This document shows positions 7,201-15,482 of a stretch of DNA of 64,000 nucleotides, piece after piece. Position numbers and translations under genes: made by a program. The notes under the pieces are model-generated. The model saw only the letters and a list, made by a program, of their open reading frames with translations, ran no database searches and had not been told where the DNA came from. This stretch comes from Verrucomicrobiota bacterium (GTDB taxonomy: Bacteria; Verrucomicrobiota; Kiritimatiellia; UBA8416; JABMPJ01): assembly GCA_018648805.1 (NCBI GenBank), contig JABGQM010000002.1, positions 1 through 64,000 on the forward strand, written 5' to 3'. Numbering within the stretch: position 1 is the stretch's first letter; the number at the start of each line of letters is the position of its first letter.

Positions 7201-8526
7201 TTAGAAGCGGACCGTTGCCAGGAGATACACCCGGTCGTTGCGGTCCCATCCTCCGAAAAAACTGTCGCACGGCCCCTCGAAGATGTCAATCCCGGCTTCG
7301 AGTTCCACCCCGTCCACGGGCTCGTAGGCCAAGCTGGGTTTGACCCGGAAATCGCCCGCCTCGACATTGACCGCGCCGGCTATTTCGAGGCCGACCCGCT
7401 CCGTCCACTGCAGTTCGATGTGTCCCAGCACGGCCCCGGTCAAGCCGCGCGCAAAGGCAGCGCCGGTATAGGGGCTGTCGGCAGGGCGCGACCGCGTTAC
7501 GGTCTCACCGGCATACTCAAGGGAGAGCGTTATGCGCTCGAGGGCGTTGGCCAAGGGGGCATACCAGGTGCGGTTGAGGCCGGCGACATACTCGATATAG
7601 TCATCATCCAGCATGCGCTCATCCGTGTCGTGCCAGGCGGCCTCGGCATGCAGCGACCATTCACCCAGTGTGGTCGCCACGCTGAGCCCGACTTCCGTGT
7701 AGGCGGGGTGGACCCGTGTCACGACCAAGTCGGGCGGCACCGCGTCGGTGCGCAGGACCCCAATCGAGTCGTGGCCGCTATAGAAGGTCAGGGCGAGGTC
7801 CCACCCCGTCACGAGTGTGCTGCTGGCGAGGCGCGCCGCGGCCTGGATCGTGTCGGTGGCGTGCGCGGGCCGCTCATGGCCGCCGTCGACCACGACCGGA
7901 TCGCTCCCCACCGCACGCCGGTAGGCTTCGCGCAGCGGGGCGTCGGAGGGCAACCAGCGGTTGTCGGCGGCCGGCAGGCGCGCGGGGGTGAACCAGGGCA
8001 CGAGGACGAGTTGGGCATCGAAGGATTCCCCGAAGCGGTAGAGCGAGAGGGCCGATACGCCGATCTTCTCCGCTATGGGGAGATCCACCCAGTCATAGGG
8101 GTTGAGATTGTCGGCCGGTTTGAACCCGTCGCCGCTGCCCCAGTCGAAGAACTGTTTCCCGACGACCCACTCGACCCGGTCGCCATACCAAGCCAGCACG
8201 GCCTCATGCACGGTCAGGAGGGGGCGATCCGCCCCATCCTCCTCCCATTCGATCGTCCAGGGATCAGACCGGTCGGTCGTGTCGAAGCGGACCTGCGGCA
8301 CCACCCGATAGCGCAGGTGATCACCCCGGCTTCCGCTCACATCGAGACGGAGGTCGCTCTCGAAGGCTGAGTTGTCGGCTTCACGCTCACTATCATGCCG
8401 ATAGCCAAAGGCGTTGAAGCGGAGCTCAGAGGAAAAATGCGGCTCGCCCGCACCGGCCAGCGTCACGCCAGCGCAGCAGGCAGCCACCAGCGGCCATAGG
8501 TATCGTGGCCAGGTCAAGCCGCACAC
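7201..8526 (-). CDS. Outer-membrane beta-barrel protein paired with the RND exporter (DUF1302-like)
   Basis: 441 residues with an N-terminal signal peptide (hydrophobic stretch ending near LAGAGEP) and alternating beta-strands through to a C-terminal aromatic residue (VRF), the usual signature for outer-membrane insertion. The motif WGSGDGFKPADNLNPYDW is characteristic of barrels encoded with MMPL and LolA-like genes. It probably provides the outer-membrane end of the export path. The GTG start at 8526 immediately follows the stop of the upstream gene (TGAGTG), indicating translational coupling. It is the second gene in the run 8907 to 3677. Confidence 0.85.
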   Translation of the reverse strand: MCGLTWPRYLWPLVAACCAGVTLAGAGEPHFSSELRFNAFGYRHDSEREADNSAFESDLRLDVSGSRGDHLRYRVVPQVRFDTTDRSDPWTIEWEEDGADRPLLTVHEAVLAWYGDRVEWVVGKQFFDWGSGDGFKPADNLNPYDWVDLPIAEKIGVSALSLYRFGESFDAQLVLVPWFTPARLPAADNRWLPSDAPLREAYRRAVGSDPVVVDGGHERPAHATDTIQAAARLASSTLVTGWDLALTFYSGHDSIGVLRTDAVPPDLVVTRVHPAYTEVGLSVATTLGEWSLHAEAAWHDTDERMLDDDYIEYVAGLNRTWYAPLANALERITLSLEYAGETVTRSRPADSPYTGAAFARGLTGAVLGHIELQWTERVGLEIAGAVNVEAGDFRVKPSLAYEPVDGVELEAGIDIFEGPCDSFFGGWDRNDRVYLLATVRF

Positions 8527-8907
8527 TCAGTCATCGTCATCATCAAAGCGATCGGTCACCACCCGCATGCCCTTACGCAAGGTCCGCCGCATGCGAAACG
8601 AGGCCCTGAGCATGTCGGCGGGTGCCTCGCTAATGGGGCCGGCGGCCTTGGTGGCGGCACGCATGACGTTGAGATCGAGGTCCCGCAGGGCCCCGTCACG
8701 TTTACGCTTGGCCGAGATGTCGCGTCGGCGCACGTATTCATCCATGCCATCCGCAACGCCACGAGCCACATGCTGCATGGCCTTGCTGAAGCCAACGTCG
8801 ATTTCCTGCAGATCCCGTCGGATCCCCTTGCTCACCCGCTTACGGCGTGACGACCACGTGGTGTCCTCGCTGTCGCGCGTCTCCTCTGAAGACGTCTGCG
8901 TTGTCAT
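8527..8907 (-). CDS. Conserved-looking hypothetical protein with acidic C-terminal tail
   Basis: 126 residues with no family I recognise. It is soluble, rich in Arg/Lys and Asp/Glu, with alternating basic patches (RRKRVSKGIRRD, RRRDISAKRKRD) and a final tail of RFDDDDD. No signal peptide or membrane segment. The helix-prone middle (about residues 30-110) could form a coiled bundle. It is the first gene of the exporter run, has a strong GAGAGGAGG ribosome-binding site, and is coupled to the outer-membrane protein gene. Position suggests an accessory or regulatory role in lipid export; this is inference. Confidence 0.75.
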   Translation of the reverse strand: MTTQTSSEETRDSEDTTWSSRRKRVSKGIRRDLQEIDVGFSKAMQHVARGVADGMDEYVRRRDISAKRKRDGALRDLDLNVMRAATKAAGPISEAPADMLRASFRMRRTLRKGMRVVTDRFDDDDD

Positions 8908-8968
8908 ACGGCGGCCCTCCTCTCAAACCGACGGCCGGGGACTACCACAACCGCCCTTACTGCTTCTA

Positions 8969-8997
8969 ACTCTACTGCTGATGTGGGTGCCAGGCAA
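8969..8997 (-). promoter_or_regulatory. Candidate promoter of the RND/LolA-like/OMP operon
   Basis: On the minus strand TTGCCT (8997-8992) and TAGAGT (8974-8969) are 17 nt apart. Transcription would start near 8962, about 55 nt before the ATG at 8907. It lies in the 108-nt gap after the UbiB-type gene, supporting a separate transcription unit for the export genes. Confidence 0.5.
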
Positions 8998-9015
8998 ACA
9001 GAAAAAGGGGGCACA

Positions 9016-10869
9016 TCACAAGGCATTACGCACTTCGGCGCGTTCAATTTTCATGACAATTTTGCGACCGGTGATCAGCAGTGTGACGGCGGCTATGGTC
9101 CAGTAGAACGGGGAATGGATGACGTCTACCAGGCCGGATTGCATGAGGGCGCGCAGGCCGATGTCTTCGTTGCCGGTCGTGAGCGCTGCAAGTCCGGCCC
9201 CGGCCAGGGCCCACAGGACCCACAGAAGGGCCAGTCCGACAGCGGCACGCAGGATCGCGGCAACGACGAAGGAGACCTTGTTCATGCCGGCAAAGAAGGC
9301 GAAACGGGGCACGTCGGCGTAGCGGCTGAGGGCGGCCAGGATGCCGCGGCCCTGGCTGACCATCTCGTGCATAGCGGCCCAGTCGCGCGGCAGCGGCCCG
9401 GTCGCGCGCTTCGTCATCTCTTTGAACAGCTTGCGGCGGTCGCGCTCGGCGCGCTGCTCCTCATAGCGCTCAAGTTCCTTGATCGGGTTGAGTGTCGGGT
9501 GGAGTCGGAATACGATGGTATCGAACAGCATAGCGGCGCGGCAGTAGCGCACCAGCTCGGGATTGGCATTCAAGCCGTAACGCGCCATACCCCGGATCGC
9601 CTCGATAAAAACGCGTCCGCTGGTTTTCTCGGTCCAGTCGGTGTGTTTGCTGCGGATCGAGAGATAGTAGGACTGGAAGAGGCGCCGCAGGTCGGCCGTA
9701 CAGGCGTGCGTATCGATCATAGGGATGGGCTCACACATCTCGAGACAGCAGCGGGCCGCCATGCCGACGTCACCGTCCATGATATAATGAAAGAACCGTT
9801 TCATGGTAGCACGGAAGCGGTTGGAAAGATGTCCGCAGGATCCGAAATCGATCAGGACCAGCGTGTTGTTCGGCCGCACGATGACGTTGGCGGGATGAAT
9901 ATCGGCGTGGAAGACCTGGCCCTCGAAGACTTCCCAGTAGAAGGTCTGGGTCAGTGCGGAGGCGATCTTACGCAGGTCGAACCCCCGCTCGGTAAAGGCC
10001 TGCAGTTCGTCCGCTTGGTCGTTCTCGAGGGCCACCATGAATTCTGACAGAAAGGCACCGCTACAGAAGTCGGAGACCATGACCGCATCCGTGCAGAGGG
10101 CGTGATGCAGGCGGGGGGCCGAGACATGCTTGATCCGCCGCGAATCGGCCCGGAAGAGCTCTGTAAACTTGGCCTCCATGCGCAGGTGGGTTTCCTCGGT
10201 CAGGAGGTGCTTCAGTTCGACGGCGAAGCTCGTGGCCGATCCGGCGCGTACGAGGGCCAGCGCCTCGGCCAGCCAGGCAAAGCCGTTGATGATCCGCAGG
10301 TCCGCATCGACCAGCTGCATCACACCGGGCCGGCGCACCTTGACGGCAACCTTGTCCCCGTTGAGCAGCTCGGCCTGGTAGACACAGGCGATCGAGGCGG
10401 AGCCGATCGGTTCCGGATCGAAGACCCGGAACACCTCGGCCAGGGGCCGCCGGTAGACCGTTTCGAGGATGGCCACGGTATCGGCCAAGCGCATGGGGGG
10501 GGCGTCGTCGAGCAGCCGCTTCAGCTCGTTGCACAAGACGGGGTCGAGCACGTCGGTGCGAATCGACAGTTGCTGCCCCAGTTTCTGCGATACGGTACCG
10601 CCCGACTGGAGCAGCAGACGAAACTGGCGCGCACGCCAACGGGTGGTATGCCGGCCGGTGAGACGTCGGCCGGTACAGCGGGCGCGGTAGACCAGAAGCG
10701 CGCCGCACCAGAAGAGCAGCCGCCGCGCGACCAGGGACGCCGAGGCCGTTGACGGTTCATCGGGTGCCGTCAACGGCTCGTCGTCGGGTGGCGCGACAGG
10801 TCTGATCTGCCGACGGCGCCCCATGGGCCGCAGGACGCTCTCCGCCGATTGGAGGGGCTCTTCATCCAT
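9016..10869 (-). CDS. ABC1/UbiB-family atypical kinase with C-terminal membrane anchors
   Basis: 617 residues. It carries the family-defining KxGQ motif (QKLGQQLSIRTDVL), the alanine/serine-rich loop in place of a glycine loop (IGSASIACVYQA), the nucleotide lysine (VAVKVRRPG), catalytic HADIHPANVIV and metal-binding LIDFGSCG. Two hydrophobic helices lie at the C-terminus, roughly 545-575 and 590-612. UbiB/COQ8 proteins are ATP-dependent factors in ubiquinone synthesis and lipid extraction from membranes, and ABC1 members are often found beside lipid genes. No other quinone-synthesis gene is visible here. The gene follows the FadL-type gene by 9 nt. A long charged N-terminal extension (about 60 residues) is unusual. 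Confidence 0.88.
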   Translation of the reverse strand: MDEEPLQSAESVLRPMGRRRQIRPVAPPDDEPLTAPDEPSTASASLVARRLLFWCGALLVYRARCTGRRLTGRHTTRWRARQFRLLLQSGGTVSQKLGQQLSIRTDVLDPVLCNELKRLLDDAPPMRLADTVAILETVYRRPLAEVFRVFDPEPIGSASIACVYQAELLNGDKVAVKVRRPGVMQLVDADLRIINGFAWLAEALALVRAGSATSFAVELKHLLTEETHLRMEAKFTELFRADSRRIKHVSAPRLHHALCTDAVMVSDFCSGAFLSEFMVALENDQADELQAFTERGFDLRKIASALTQTFYWEVFEGQVFHADIHPANVIVRPNNTLVLIDFGSCGHLSNRFRATMKRFFHYIMDGDVGMAARCCLEMCEPIPMIDTHACTADLRRLFQSYYLSIRSKHTDWTEKTSGRVFIEAIRGMARYGLNANPELVRYCRAAMLFDTIVFRLHPTLNPIKELERYEEQRAERDRRKLFKEMTKRATGPLPRDWAAMHEMVSQGRGILAALSRYADVPRFAFFAGMNKVSFVVAAILRAAVGLALLWVLWALAGAGLAALTTGNEDIGLRALMQSGLVDVIHSPFYWTIAAVTLLITGRKIVMKIERAEVRNAL

Positions 10870-10878
10870 AGTTTTCGA

Positions 10879-12174
10879 TCAGAACCAGCGCGTCACGGCG
10901 AGGTGAATCACCTGTCCTGCCTCGGCCGTGATGGTGGCATCCGGACCGAACGGGTTCTCCATGGGGTTGGGATTGGTATTGTCCTGGCTGATTTCGAAAG
11001 ACCGCTCGTAGGCCACATCAAAGCGCCAGTCCTCCCCGGTGAGTCCGTACCCGACCGTGACATGCTCCTCGACCGTCACGGGGAAGAGAGGGGTGGCATA
11101 GCGGTCGGGCACCGGGTTCTCGCCGTAGTTGTAGCCACAACGCAGGACATGGCGCTCGTTGAGCGCGTATTCCAGGCCGACGGCGAAGACCCACTGGTCA
11201 TCCCACTTCGTATTGAAGGGCACGCGCACGGTGCCGGCCTCGGGCGGGAGCGGCAGGTTGGGATTGCGTCCCACTGCGTAGCCGTCTTCGACGGCGTCGG
11301 ACCAGTTGATCCAGCGCGCATCCGCGGCCACGGTCAACCCCTCCAGCGGACGCACGGCCACGCCGATCTCGGCTTCCTGCGGAAACGTAAAGTCTTCCAC
11401 ATCCGCATCGTAGGTCGCCCGGGCCATGCCCAGGTTCATGGTCAGATCGCCGTCGCCGAGGTCCATCGCCGTCTCACTGGTATAGGTGACGCCGATGCTC
11501 AATTGATCACACACCCGGTAGAGCAGTCCGGCACGGCCGGCGACACCCAGTCCGCTGATATCATCGAGGTCCACCCCGGCGAAATCGTCTTCAGGCCCCG
11601 GCGACATGCCGGGCGTGTAGGTGTTGGGGAAGAGCGACAGTTTCATACGGGCGTAGCTGGCCAGGAGCGAGGCACCAACCGTCAGATGGTCGTTGACGCG
11701 GTAGGCCGTGGTGGGACTCAGTCGCACGAATTGCAGGTCGGACTCAAAACCATCGCGTGTACCCGCGAAGGTCTGTACGTCCTCGAATTTCACCCCCAGT
11801 CCGCCTTGTCCATAGACGGTCATACCGACAGTCCAGGGCGAATCCTCACCCAGTCGCCGTGAATAGGCCACGAAGGGGATCGGAAAGTACTGATCCTCGC
11901 TATCGAGGTCGTTGGGACCCAGCATCCCGTTCTTGAGGTGGATCGGCGGGTGAAGCACTGAGAGACCGACGCTCAGGGCGTGGTCGGACAGCGTCCCCAT
12001 CGTTGCCGGATTGACGGCGGCGCCCGAGCAGTCGCCCTCCATGGCGACATCAGCACCGGCCATGCCGGAGCCGCGGGTGGTGCTACCAATCATGTTCATC
12101 CCGTTGGATGCCAGGGCTGTTGCGCTTAGCGCAAGCAGTAGTGCCATCGCACACAGTGTCGTGGAGCCTCTCAT
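10879..12174 (-). CDS. FadL/OmpP1/TodX-family outer-membrane channel
   Basis: 431 residues. After a signal peptide (cleavage near ALASNG), the mature N-terminus shows the hatch-like segment of FadL proteins (GSGMAGADVAMEG, then CSGAAVNPATMG). The protein ends in TRWF, a typical C-terminal insertion signal. Family members take up long-chain fatty acids or other hydrophobic compounds across the outer membrane. The ATG at 12174 has AAGGAGGG a few bases upstream. It is divergent from an operon with an acyl-AMP ligase, which fits uptake or exchange of fatty acids for that pathway. The UbiB-type gene follows in the same direction. Confidence 0.9.
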   Translation of the reverse strand: MRGSTTLCAMALLLALSATALASNGMNMIGSTTRGSGMAGADVAMEGDCSGAAVNPATMGTLSDHALSVGLSVLHPPIHLKNGMLGPNDLDSEDQYFPIPFVAYSRRLGEDSPWTVGMTVYGQGGLGVKFEDVQTFAGTRDGFESDLQFVRLSPTTAYRVNDHLTVGASLLASYARMKLSLFPNTYTPGMSPGPEDDFAGVDLDDISGLGVAGRAGLLYRVCDQLSIGVTYTSETAMDLGDGDLTMNLGMARATYDADVEDFTFPQEAEIGVAVRPLEGLTVAADARWINWSDAVEDGYAVGRNPNLPLPPEAGTVRVPFNTKWDDQWVFAVGLEYALNERHVLRCGYNYGENPVPDRYATPLFPVTVEEHVTVGYGLTGEDWRFDVAYERSFEISQDNTNPNPMENPFGPDATITAEAGQVIHLAVTRWF

Positions 12175-12201
12175 GATCCCTCCTTCTGTTTGTTACGTGA
12201 C

Positions 12202-12216
12202 GGTGTGATACACACC
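12202..12216. promoter_or_regulatory. Short palindrome in the fadL-type/acyltransferase divergent region
   Basis: GGTGTG-ATA-CACACC is a perfect 6-bp inverted repeat 28 nt upstream of the FadL-type start codon. Its place between two divergent lipid operons makes it a reasonable operator candidate, but no regulator gene is nearby. Confidence 0.35.
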
Positions 12217-12276
12217 AGACTAACTGCAGCCGAGTCTGCTGCGTTGGCGCATGGCTGTCAAGCGCATCCCACGCGT

Positions 12277-12305
12277 TTGACAGGTGAATCTTCGTGCGCT
12301 AGTCT
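12277..12305 (+). promoter_or_regulatory. Sigma-70-type promoter of the acyltransferase-ACP-ligase operon
   Basis: A consensus -35 box TTGACA (12277-12282) is 17 nt from TAGTCT (12300-12305). Transcription would start near 12312, giving a leader of about 26 nt to the ATG at 12338. This is one of the best promoter matches in the window. Confidence 0.65.
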
Positions 12306-12337
12306 GAGTCATGACATGACCGTTGAGAGGTATGGCG

Positions 12338-13639
12338 ATGAGGCGACCCCTTGGAGTTTTTGAGCTGGCGGCAACTCTGACCGATGAGTATGCGCCCTTC
12401 AATGCCGTGGGCGTACTGCAGATGGATGGCTGTCCGCCGCGTGAGGCGCTCGGTGCGGCCCTGGCCGCGCTGCAACAGCGCCACCCGCTGCTGCGGGCCC
12501 GCATTGACAAGCGTCGGCGGGGCTACCACTTTACCTGTGATGTCACGAGCCCCCTCCCCCTACAGTGCCTGCCGCGTGCGGATGCACAGGCATGGCGGCG
12601 ACAGGTTGAAGTCGAACTGGTCACGGCCTTCGACACCGCACGTGGTCCGCTCCTGCGCGTGGCCTGCCTGGCGGGCGAGGATGTGACCCAACCGGCCGAG
12701 CTGGTCCTCACGCTGCATCACGGCATCGCCGACGCGACCAGTGCGGTCAACCTGCTCCACGAGCTGACCGCCGCCGCCACGGCGGGGGTCCCCGCGCCGG
12801 GCGGCACCCCCCTGCCCCTCCTGCCGCCGGCGGAACAGCTTTTCCCGGCGCCCTTCAACGGCGCGCAGGGCCGTCTGCGCAAGATGGCCTTCATGCTGCA
12901 CATGGGCGGGGCGGAGTTCCGTTACCGCTGGCGCACCGGCCGCGCCAGTCGTTTCACCCCGGCGCCGAGGGCGCAGCCGCATGTCCTCACGATTGATCTC
13001 CCGCCTGCAACCACGACCGCCCTCGTGCGACGCACCCGCGAGCGCCGCCTGACGATCAACAGTGCACTGAATGCCGCCCTGCTGCAGAGCGCGGGCCGGC
13101 ATCTGCCGCGGCAGGCCGACAAGCCGCTCTGTTACTTTGTCTTTCCCAACCTACGGCCCTACCTCGATCCCCCGGTTGGGCGGGAGCACCTGGGCAGTTA
13201 CGCCTCGATGATGCGGTTCATGGTTGAGCCCCCCGGCAAGAGCAGCTTTTGGGCGCTGACCGACCGTGTCGCGCACCAGGTCGACGCCGCCTCCCGGCGT
13301 GGCGAGAAGTTTCTCTTTGCCATGGCCAGCCCGTCGGTGATCCGGATGATGAGCCGGATGCACAGGTTCCGCATGGGCTCCGTCGCGCTTGGCTACATGG
13401 GGGTCCCAGCGCTTGAGCGGCAGTACGGCAGCGTGGGCGTGACGGGGTTCCACGCCTTCGTCTCGAACTTCGATATGGGACCGGAGTACACCGCCCAGGT
13501 CACGCTTCTGCATGGCCGACTGACCTGGGACATTGTCACGATCGACTCGGAAGTGGATGCCGTCACGGCCACGCGGATGACGGAGTCGATCCGCACCATC
13601 CTGGAAGCGGCCGCACATGAGGGAGGGCCGACGCCATGA
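12338..13639 (+). CDS. Condensation-domain-type acyltransferase (PapA/WES-like)
   Basis: 433 residues. The HHxxxD catalytic motif of condensation-domain and PapA/wax-synthase-like acyltransferases is present as H127-H128-G-I-A-D132. The second half has segments expected for the solvent-channel region (LGYMGVPALER, GVTGFHAFVSNFDMG). These enzymes move an acyl group from a carrier-protein or CoA thioester to a hydroxyl or amine. Start at 12338: GAGAGG (12325-12330) is 7 nt upstream; an earlier ATG at 12332 and TTG at 12323 are less well placed. The stop overlaps the ACP start by ATGA. Context argues for acyl transfer from the neighbouring ACP. Confidence 0.8.
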   Translation: MRRPLGVFELAATLTDEYAPFNAVGVLQMDGCPPREALGAALAALQQRHPLLRARIDKRRRGYHFTCDVTSPLPLQCLPRADAQAWRRQVEVELVTAFDTARGPLLRVACLAGEDVTQPAELVLTLHHGIADATSAVNLLHELTAAATAGVPAPGGTPLPLLPPAEQLFPAPFNGAQGRLRKMAFMLHMGGAEFRYRWRTGRASRFTPAPRAQPHVLTIDLPPATTTALVRRTRERRLTINSALNAALLQSAGRHLPRQADKPLCYFVFPNLRPYLDPPVGREHLGSYASMMRFMVEPPGKSSFWALTDRVAHQVDAASRRGEKFLFAMASPSVIRMMSRMHRFRMGSVALGYMGVPALERQYGSVGVTGFHAFVSNFDMGPEYTAQVTLLHGRLTWDIVTIDSEVDAVTATRMTESIRTILEAAAHEGGPTP

Positions 13640-13875
13640 CCATCAGCGATATCCAGACACTCGTCGGGCGACAGCTTGGACAGACTGATGTCCCCCCCGA
13701 TGCGCATTTCGTCGAGGACCTGAATGCGGAGTCGATGGACCTGGTCGGGATTGTGGCCGCGGTCGAGGACACCTTCGCGATCGTGATCGACGAAGAGGAG
13801 GTGCCGGGCATTCACACCTCGCGTGAGCTGTTTGCGCTCGCGCAGGCGCGCGCAAGAGAGGCGGGGCCGCGGTGA
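13636..13875 (+). CDS. Acyl carrier protein
   Basis: 79 residues with the four-helix ACP pattern and a phosphopantetheine site at S33 in DLNAESMDLV. It is acidic, as usual. It is distinct from a housekeeping ACP: no fab genes are near, and it lies between an acyltransferase and an acyl-AMP ligase with 4-nt overlaps on both sides (ATGA, GTGA), which indicates tight translational coupling. Probable role: receiving an acyl group from the ligase and handing it to the acyltransferase. Confidence 0.88.
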   Translation: MTISDIQTLVGRQLGQTDVPPDAHFVEDLNAESMDLVGIVAAVEDTFAIVIDEEEVPGIHTSRELFALAQARAREAGPR

Positions 13876-15470
13876 AACCGGCGTTCGACTCCCTGATCCA
13901 TCTCCTGGCGCATCGCGCCGAGACCACCCCGCAAGAGACCGCCTTCATATTCGAGGAGCAGTCGCACAGCTACGGTGAGCTGTGGCAGGCGGTCAACCGC
14001 TTTGCCGACGTGCTCCAGCAGGAGGGCCTGCAGCCGGGCGACGCGGTGGTGCTCTGTTTGCCCAACGGGCCCGACTTCTTCACAGCGTTCTATGGCGTCC
14101 AGCGAGCCGGCGGTATCCCGGCACCCATCGGTGTCGAATCGGGGCCCGCGCGCATTGCCACGATTGCCGGCCTCTGCCAGGCCGGCACGATCGTCCTGGA
14201 TAGCGCGCTGTCGCCGGATTTCCGCGCCGCGGTATGCGACCTCTGCCGGCCGGAGGGGCGTGCCGTTGTCACGGTTGCCGATACGGCCCCGGAGTCTGAC
14301 GACGCCTCTTTCCCGGCCGTCAGCGGCGACGCGATTGCCCTGCTGCAGTACACCTCCGGCAGCACGGGGGACCCCAAGGGGGTTGAGCTTTCGCATGCCG
14401 CCATCCTGACCAACCTGGCGCAGATGCGGGACGGCATGGCGATCACGCCGCAGGAGGTCTTCGTCAGCTGGCTGCCACTGCACCACGACATGGGGCTCAT
14501 CCTGCTGACCATGATGCCCTTCTTCGTGGGGGCGCGCCTGGTGCTGCTGCCAACGCGTCAGGCCAGTACGCGCCACTGGTTCCAGGCCATCCAGGACCAC
14601 CGCGGCACCTTTACGGCGGCACCGGATTTCTCCTACCGGCTCTGCCTGGCCAACCGCGAACGGCTCGGGGACTATGATTTGAGCAGCTTGCGAGTCGCGC
14701 TCAACGCCGCCGAGCCGGTGCGGGCGGGAACGGTTGTCGCCTTCGAGGAGACCTTTGGTCTGGGGCACGTCATGCGCCCCGCCTACGGGTTGGCGGAGGC
14801 TACGGTCGGGGTCAGCATGTGGCCGCCGCTGGGGCAGCCGGTCAAGGTAGACGACCACGGTTTCGTCGCGGTCGGTTCCGGCTTCCCCGGCTGCGAACTG
14901 GCCATACGCGGTCCAGATGGCCAGTGCCCCGCCGGCACGGTGGGTGAAATCACGGTGCGCAGTCCGTCCGCGACGCGTGGCTACCTCGGCAACCCGGCGG
15001 CCACGCAAGCGCTCTTCATGCCCGACGGCTATTTCCATACCGGTGATCTGGGGTACCTGGACCCGGAGGGCGATCTTTTCGTGGTGGGCCGCTCCAAAAA
15101 CATCATCATCCAGGCCGGACGCAATATCGCCCCGCAAGAGGTGGAGGAAACCGTTGACCCCCTCGCCTGCGTACGCCGCTCCGCGGCCGTCGGAATCGAA
15201 CGGCGGCGTCAGGAAGGCGACCAGCTCTACATCTTCGTTGAATGGCGTGGCCCGCATGCCGCGGAGGAGGAGCAGTTTGAGGAGGCGACCCGTTCGATCG
15301 TGCAGGCCCTGCACACGCGCATGGGGCTGCGTCCGGCGCGGGTATACTTTCTCAGGCACGGGGCTATCCCGCGCACCGATACGGGTAAAACACGTTACGG
15401 CGACCTGCGCGCGCGCTATATGGGTGGCGCCCTGCGCGAGGCCAACATGATTCTATTCCCAGGTTATTGA
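13872..15470 (+). CDS. Acyl-AMP ligase (fatty acyl-AMP ligase-like, AMP-binding family)
   Basis: 532 residues. The ATP P-loop YTSGSTGDPKGVE is at 160-172, HTGDLGYLD marks the adenylate-binding aspartate, and GRNIAPQEVE resembles the GRNxxPQxxE hinge common in fatty acyl-AMP ligases rather than CoA ligases. The C-terminal catalytic lysine is in DTGKTRY. It probably activates a carboxylic or fatty acid as the adenylate and loads it on the preceding ACP. The GTG start overlaps the ACP stop (GTGA). Substrate chain length cannot be read from sequence, and CoA-ligase activity is not excluded. Confidence 0.88.
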   Translation: MKPAFDSLIHLLAHRAETTPQETAFIFEEQSHSYGELWQAVNRFADVLQQEGLQPGDAVVLCLPNGPDFFTAFYGVQRAGGIPAPIGVESGPARIATIAGLCQAGTIVLDSALSPDFRAAVCDLCRPEGRAVVTVADTAPESDDASFPAVSGDAIALLQYTSGSTGDPKGVELSHAAILTNLAQMRDGMAITPQEVFVSWLPLHHDMGLILLTMMPFFVGARLVLLPTRQASTRHWFQAIQDHRGTFTAAPDFSYRLCLANRERLGDYDLSSLRVALNAAEPVRAGTVVAFEETFGLGHVMRPAYGLAEATVGVSMWPPLGQPVKVDDHGFVAVGSGFPGCELAIRGPDGQCPAGTVGEITVRSPSATRGYLGNPAATQALFMPDGYFHTGDLGYLDPEGDLFVVGRSKNIIIQAGRNIAPQEVEETVDPLACVRRSAAVGIERRRQEGDQLYIFVEWRGPHAAEEEQFEEATRSIVQALHTRMGLRPARVYFLRHGAIPRTDTGKTRYGDLRARYMGGALREANMILFPGY

Positions 15471-15482
15471 GCACACTCGGCC

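Noticed and set aside
10849..11862. 337-codon plus-strand open frame
   Set aside because: It is antisense to the FadL-type gene and has no start signal or family motif.
13812..15359. 515-codon minus-strand open frame
   Set aside because: It mirrors the acyl-AMP ligase gene, whose motifs are complete; no family match or start signal on the minus strand.
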